Shown: piece by piece, positions 3,351-5,445 of the stretch
Numbering within the stretch: the stretch's first letter is position 1
Layout of the letters: each line of letters opens with the position of its first letter
Assembly (NCBI GenBank): GCA_003158755.1
Contig: PMLF01000252.1
Location: 1-5,445, forward strand
DNA: 5,445 nucleotides
Reading direction: 5' to 3'
DNA from: Elusimicrobiota bacterium
GTDB taxonomy: Bacteria; Elusimicrobiota; Elusimicrobia; FEN-1173
Made by a program: the position numbers and the translations under genes
Notes under the pieces: model-generated
What the model was told of the DNA's origin: nothing
Seen by the model: the letters and a program-made list of their open reading frames with translations, nothing else
Databases searched by the model: none

Positions 3351-5445
3351 TTACTTTTTCCCTTCTTTCTTTTCTTCTTCAATCCCTTTCTTCAGCTTCT
3401 CGACGGCTTCCTCGGCGTTGCGCTTCAAGCGCGTGTCGCGGGGACCCTCTTGGAGCTTCTTCAACGCGGGGATGGACCGCTCGTCGCCGATCTGGTTCAG
3501 CGCCCGGACCGCGGCCATTTGGACCAAGAGATACCGATCCTCCAACAAGCCGACCAAATGCTTGCGGACGTCCTCCCGACCCTCGCCGACCTGGGCCAGG
3601 AGCCGCACCGCCGTCTGGCGGACGCCTTGGGGCTGGCCCCAGGCGGTGTGGCGCTTCAGGACGTCGATCAGTTCCGGCGGCCGGAGCGAGGCCATCGCTT
3701 CCAAAGCGCCGGAGGCCAGGACGCCGTTCCAGGAGACGCGCTTCAAGTTCTTCCGTAAATCGGAAACGACCCCCGAGTCCCCCGTGCGGGCCAGGGCCCT
3801 CCAGGCGGCGTTCTCGGCGAAATAGCTCGGCTCTTCCGCGGCGGTGGCGCGCAACCGTTCCCGGGCGCGCTCATCCCGGGCGTCGCCTAAAGCGGCGATG
3901 ATCGCCCGCCGCGCCTTCGGATGCTGCACCAAGCGGTGGGCGGCCAGAAGCGCTTCCACGGCCGCCGGCGTGCGGATTTGCGCCAGAGCCTGGGCGATCT
4001 CTCCCTGGACGAACCAAAACGTTTCCTTGGGGAGAGCCTGTTCCAGCGCCCGGGTGGCGGCCTCGCCGCCGATCCGTCCCAGGGCCCACGCGGCCTCGAC
4101 CCGGTTCATCATGTGGCCCGGACGGGTCAGTTGGCGGATCCACATGGCCTCGGGTTTGGGGAAGTCCGTCCGCTTGAGGATCCAATAGTGGGGATCGAAG
4201 AGGACCCCCGTCGGTTCCGACGACAACTTGAACCGGAAAAGGTGGGACTTCTTCTCCACGGTCTCGGTGAACGTCTCCTCGCCCTTGGCGGTCGAGAAGG
4301 CGAACTTGACCGGCAGGCTGAAGAGACCGGTTTCCCCCCCGACGGACTGGGTTTGGAGCACGCGGACCACCGCCTCTTTCTTGGCGGCGTCCCACCAATA
4401 ACGGACCTTGTATTCCGGGTGGCCGGCCTTGAATACCCATTGTTCGAAGAACTTCGCCAGGTTGCGGCCGGTGGCCTTCTGCACCGCCGCCAGGAGGTCC
4501 CCCGTTTCGACGGTCTTTCCCTTGTTGTCCGCGACGTAGGTGTGGATGGCCTTCCAGAATTGGCCGTCCCCCAACTGGTAGCGCAGCATGTGAAGGACGA
4601 GGGAGCCTTTCTCGTAGAGGTGCCGGTCGAAGAGGTCCGACGGGAACTTATACGTCCGGGTCACGATGGGCCGGCGGTAGTGGTTCTTGTCTTCTTCGAA
4701 GTAGATGTCGGCGTTGGTGTACATTTCCCAATGGAACTCGTCGGCGCCCTGGTTGAACTCGTTGAAGAGGGCTTCGAAGTACGTGGCGAAGCCCTCGTTC
4801 AGCCAAGCGTGGGACCAATCGCGGCAGGTGAGGAGGTCGCCGAACCACTGGTGGGCGAGTTCATGGGCGATGGTCTCGGCGGCGTCCTGCCGCATGACCT
4901 CGGAGCTGGCGTCCGAGACCAGGAGACGGATCTCCCGGTACGTGATGCAGCCCCAGTTCTCCATGGCCCCGAACGAGAAGTCCGGGATGGCCAGCTGGTT
5001 CAGCACCCCCAGCACCGAGCCGTAGGGGATGCCGAAGTACTGGTCGTAGAACGCGAGGACCTTCTCCGTGACTTCCAGGGCGAAGCGGCATTGTTCCGCC
5101 TTGCCCGGCCGGGCCCAGAAGTTCAGCTCCACGCCGTCCTTGGTGCGGCCGGAGATCTTTTCCAGCTCGCCGACCACGAAGGCCACCAGGTAGGTGGACA
5201 TCTTGGGCGTCGTCTCGAAAGTGACGGCCTTCAGGCCGCCGCCGGTCTTTTCTTCATGGGCGACGCGGGTGTTGGAGATGACGGCGAGCGCTTCGGGCGC
5301 GACGATCGTGACTTGGAACGTCGCCTTATGGCGCGGCTCGTCCCAGCAGGGGAAGGCCCGCCGGGCGTCGGTCGACTCGAACTGAGTGGTCGCGATCACC
5401 CGTTCCCGCCCCTCGCCATCGGTGAACGTGCTGCGATAGAAGCCG
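3351..5445 (-). CDS. M1-family zinc aminopeptidase with C-terminal HEAT-like repeats, N-terminus cut by window edge
   Basis: The frame is open to the right edge; 697 residues are visible, and comparison with the family suggests roughly 100-150 N-terminal residues are missing. Counting from the first complete codon, the tail of the N-terminal domain has GFYRS (1-5) and TQFESTDARRAFPCWDEP (20-37). The catalytic domain has the substrate-binding GAMEN (159-163), zinc site HELAH (194-198) with the third ligand Glu217 exactly 18 residues later, and the transition-state Tyr277 in LYEKGSLVLHML. A beta-sandwich region follows GHPEY (341-345). From about 440 to 685 come repeated helical pairs such as RVEAAWALGRIG and VQMAAVRALNQIG, typical of HEAT repeats, in place of the usual M1 helical domain. 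The protein ends in a Lys/Glu tail. It should remove N-terminal amino acids from peptides. Secretion cannot be judged without the N-terminus. The stop is 148 bases upstream of the next gene. Confidence 0.95.
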   Translation of the reverse strand, partial: GFYRSTFTDGEGRERVIATTQFESTDARRAFPCWDEPRHKATFQVTIVAPEALAVISNTRVAHEEKTGGGLKAVTFETTPKMSTYLVAFVVGELEKISGRTKDGVELNFWARPGKAEQCRFALEVTEKVLAFYDQYFGIPYGSVLGVLNQLAIPDFSFGAMENWGCITYREIRLLVSDASSEVMRQDAAETIAHELAHQWFGDLLTCRDWSHAWLNEGFATYFEALFNEFNQGADEFHWEMYTNADIYFEEDKNHYRRPIVTRTYKFPSDLFDRHLYEKGSLVLHMLRYQLGDGQFWKAIHTYVADNKGKTVETGDLLAAVQKATGRNLAKFFEQWVFKAGHPEYKVRYWWDAAKKEAVVRVLQTQSVGGETGLFSLPVKFAFSTAKGEETFTETVEKKSHLFRFKLSSEPTGVLFDPHYWILKRTDFPKPEAMWIRQLTRPGHMMNRVEAAWALGRIGGEAATRALEQALPKETFWFVQGEIAQALAQIRTPAAVEALLAAHRLVQHPKARRAIIAALGDARDERARERLRATAAEEPSYFAENAAWRALARTGDSGVVSDLRKNLKRVSWNGVLASGALEAMASLRPPELIDVLKRHTAWGQPQGVRQTAVRLLAQVGEGREDVRKHLVGLLEDRYLLVQMAAVRALNQIGDERSIPALKKLQEGPRDTRLKRNAEEAVEKLKKGIEEEKKEGKK

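Noticed and set aside
3195..3758. Plus-strand frame of 187 codons starting in the gap before the aminopeptidase
   Set aside because: Its first part is translated repeat (PAKAGIQ-like) and the rest is antisense to the aminopeptidase HEAT region.

Overview
The window is a bacterial, GC-rich, gene-dense stretch (well above 60% GC in the genes I sampled by eye) in which every supported gene lies on the minus strand. In transcription order (right to left) they are: an M1-family zinc aminopeptidase cut by the right edge, an uncharacterised 264-residue protein, exodeoxyribonuclease VII large subunit (xseA), exodeoxyribonuclease VII small subunit (xseB), and an MTH1-like Nudix hydrolase. The left ~390 bases carry no complete gene. 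I cannot assign a phylum. Exo VII indicates Bacteria. The two kinds of intergenic palindrome are of types I recall from many environmental and candidate-phylum genomes, which is weak evidence only.

Layout. 3351-5445 is the aminopeptidase, with the HExxH-x18-E and GAMEN motifs and a C-terminal run of HEAT-like helical repeats. 3203-3350 is an intergenic gap holding a two-hairpin palindromic repeat (3240-3328), a third overlapping hairpin (3324-3347), and a small hairpin against the next ribosome binding site. 392-3202 is a tight four-gene cluster whose genes overlap by 22, 4 and 4 bases, so it is almost certainly one operon with coupled translation. 355-386 is a single arm of a second repeat family, just after the last stop codon. 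1-300 is AT-rich (about 41% GC by hand count). At its left end is a TATAAT, a GAGGA and an ATG that may start the next minus-strand gene, of which only five bases are visible.

Function. The cluster joins both subunits of Exo VII, a single-strand-specific nuclease that trims DNA to oligonucleotides, with a Nudix enzyme likely to remove oxidised nucleotides. Together they suggest a DNA-damage or nucleotide-pool housekeeping unit. The first gene of the cluster has no function I recognise. The aminopeptidase is probably independent metabolism (peptide turnover), although nothing in the gap clearly terminates its transcript before the operon.

I see no defence island, CRISPR array, transposase or other obviously new system. 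The most interesting material is the repeat and hairpin structure at 3214-3347 and the unknown gene at 2408-3202.
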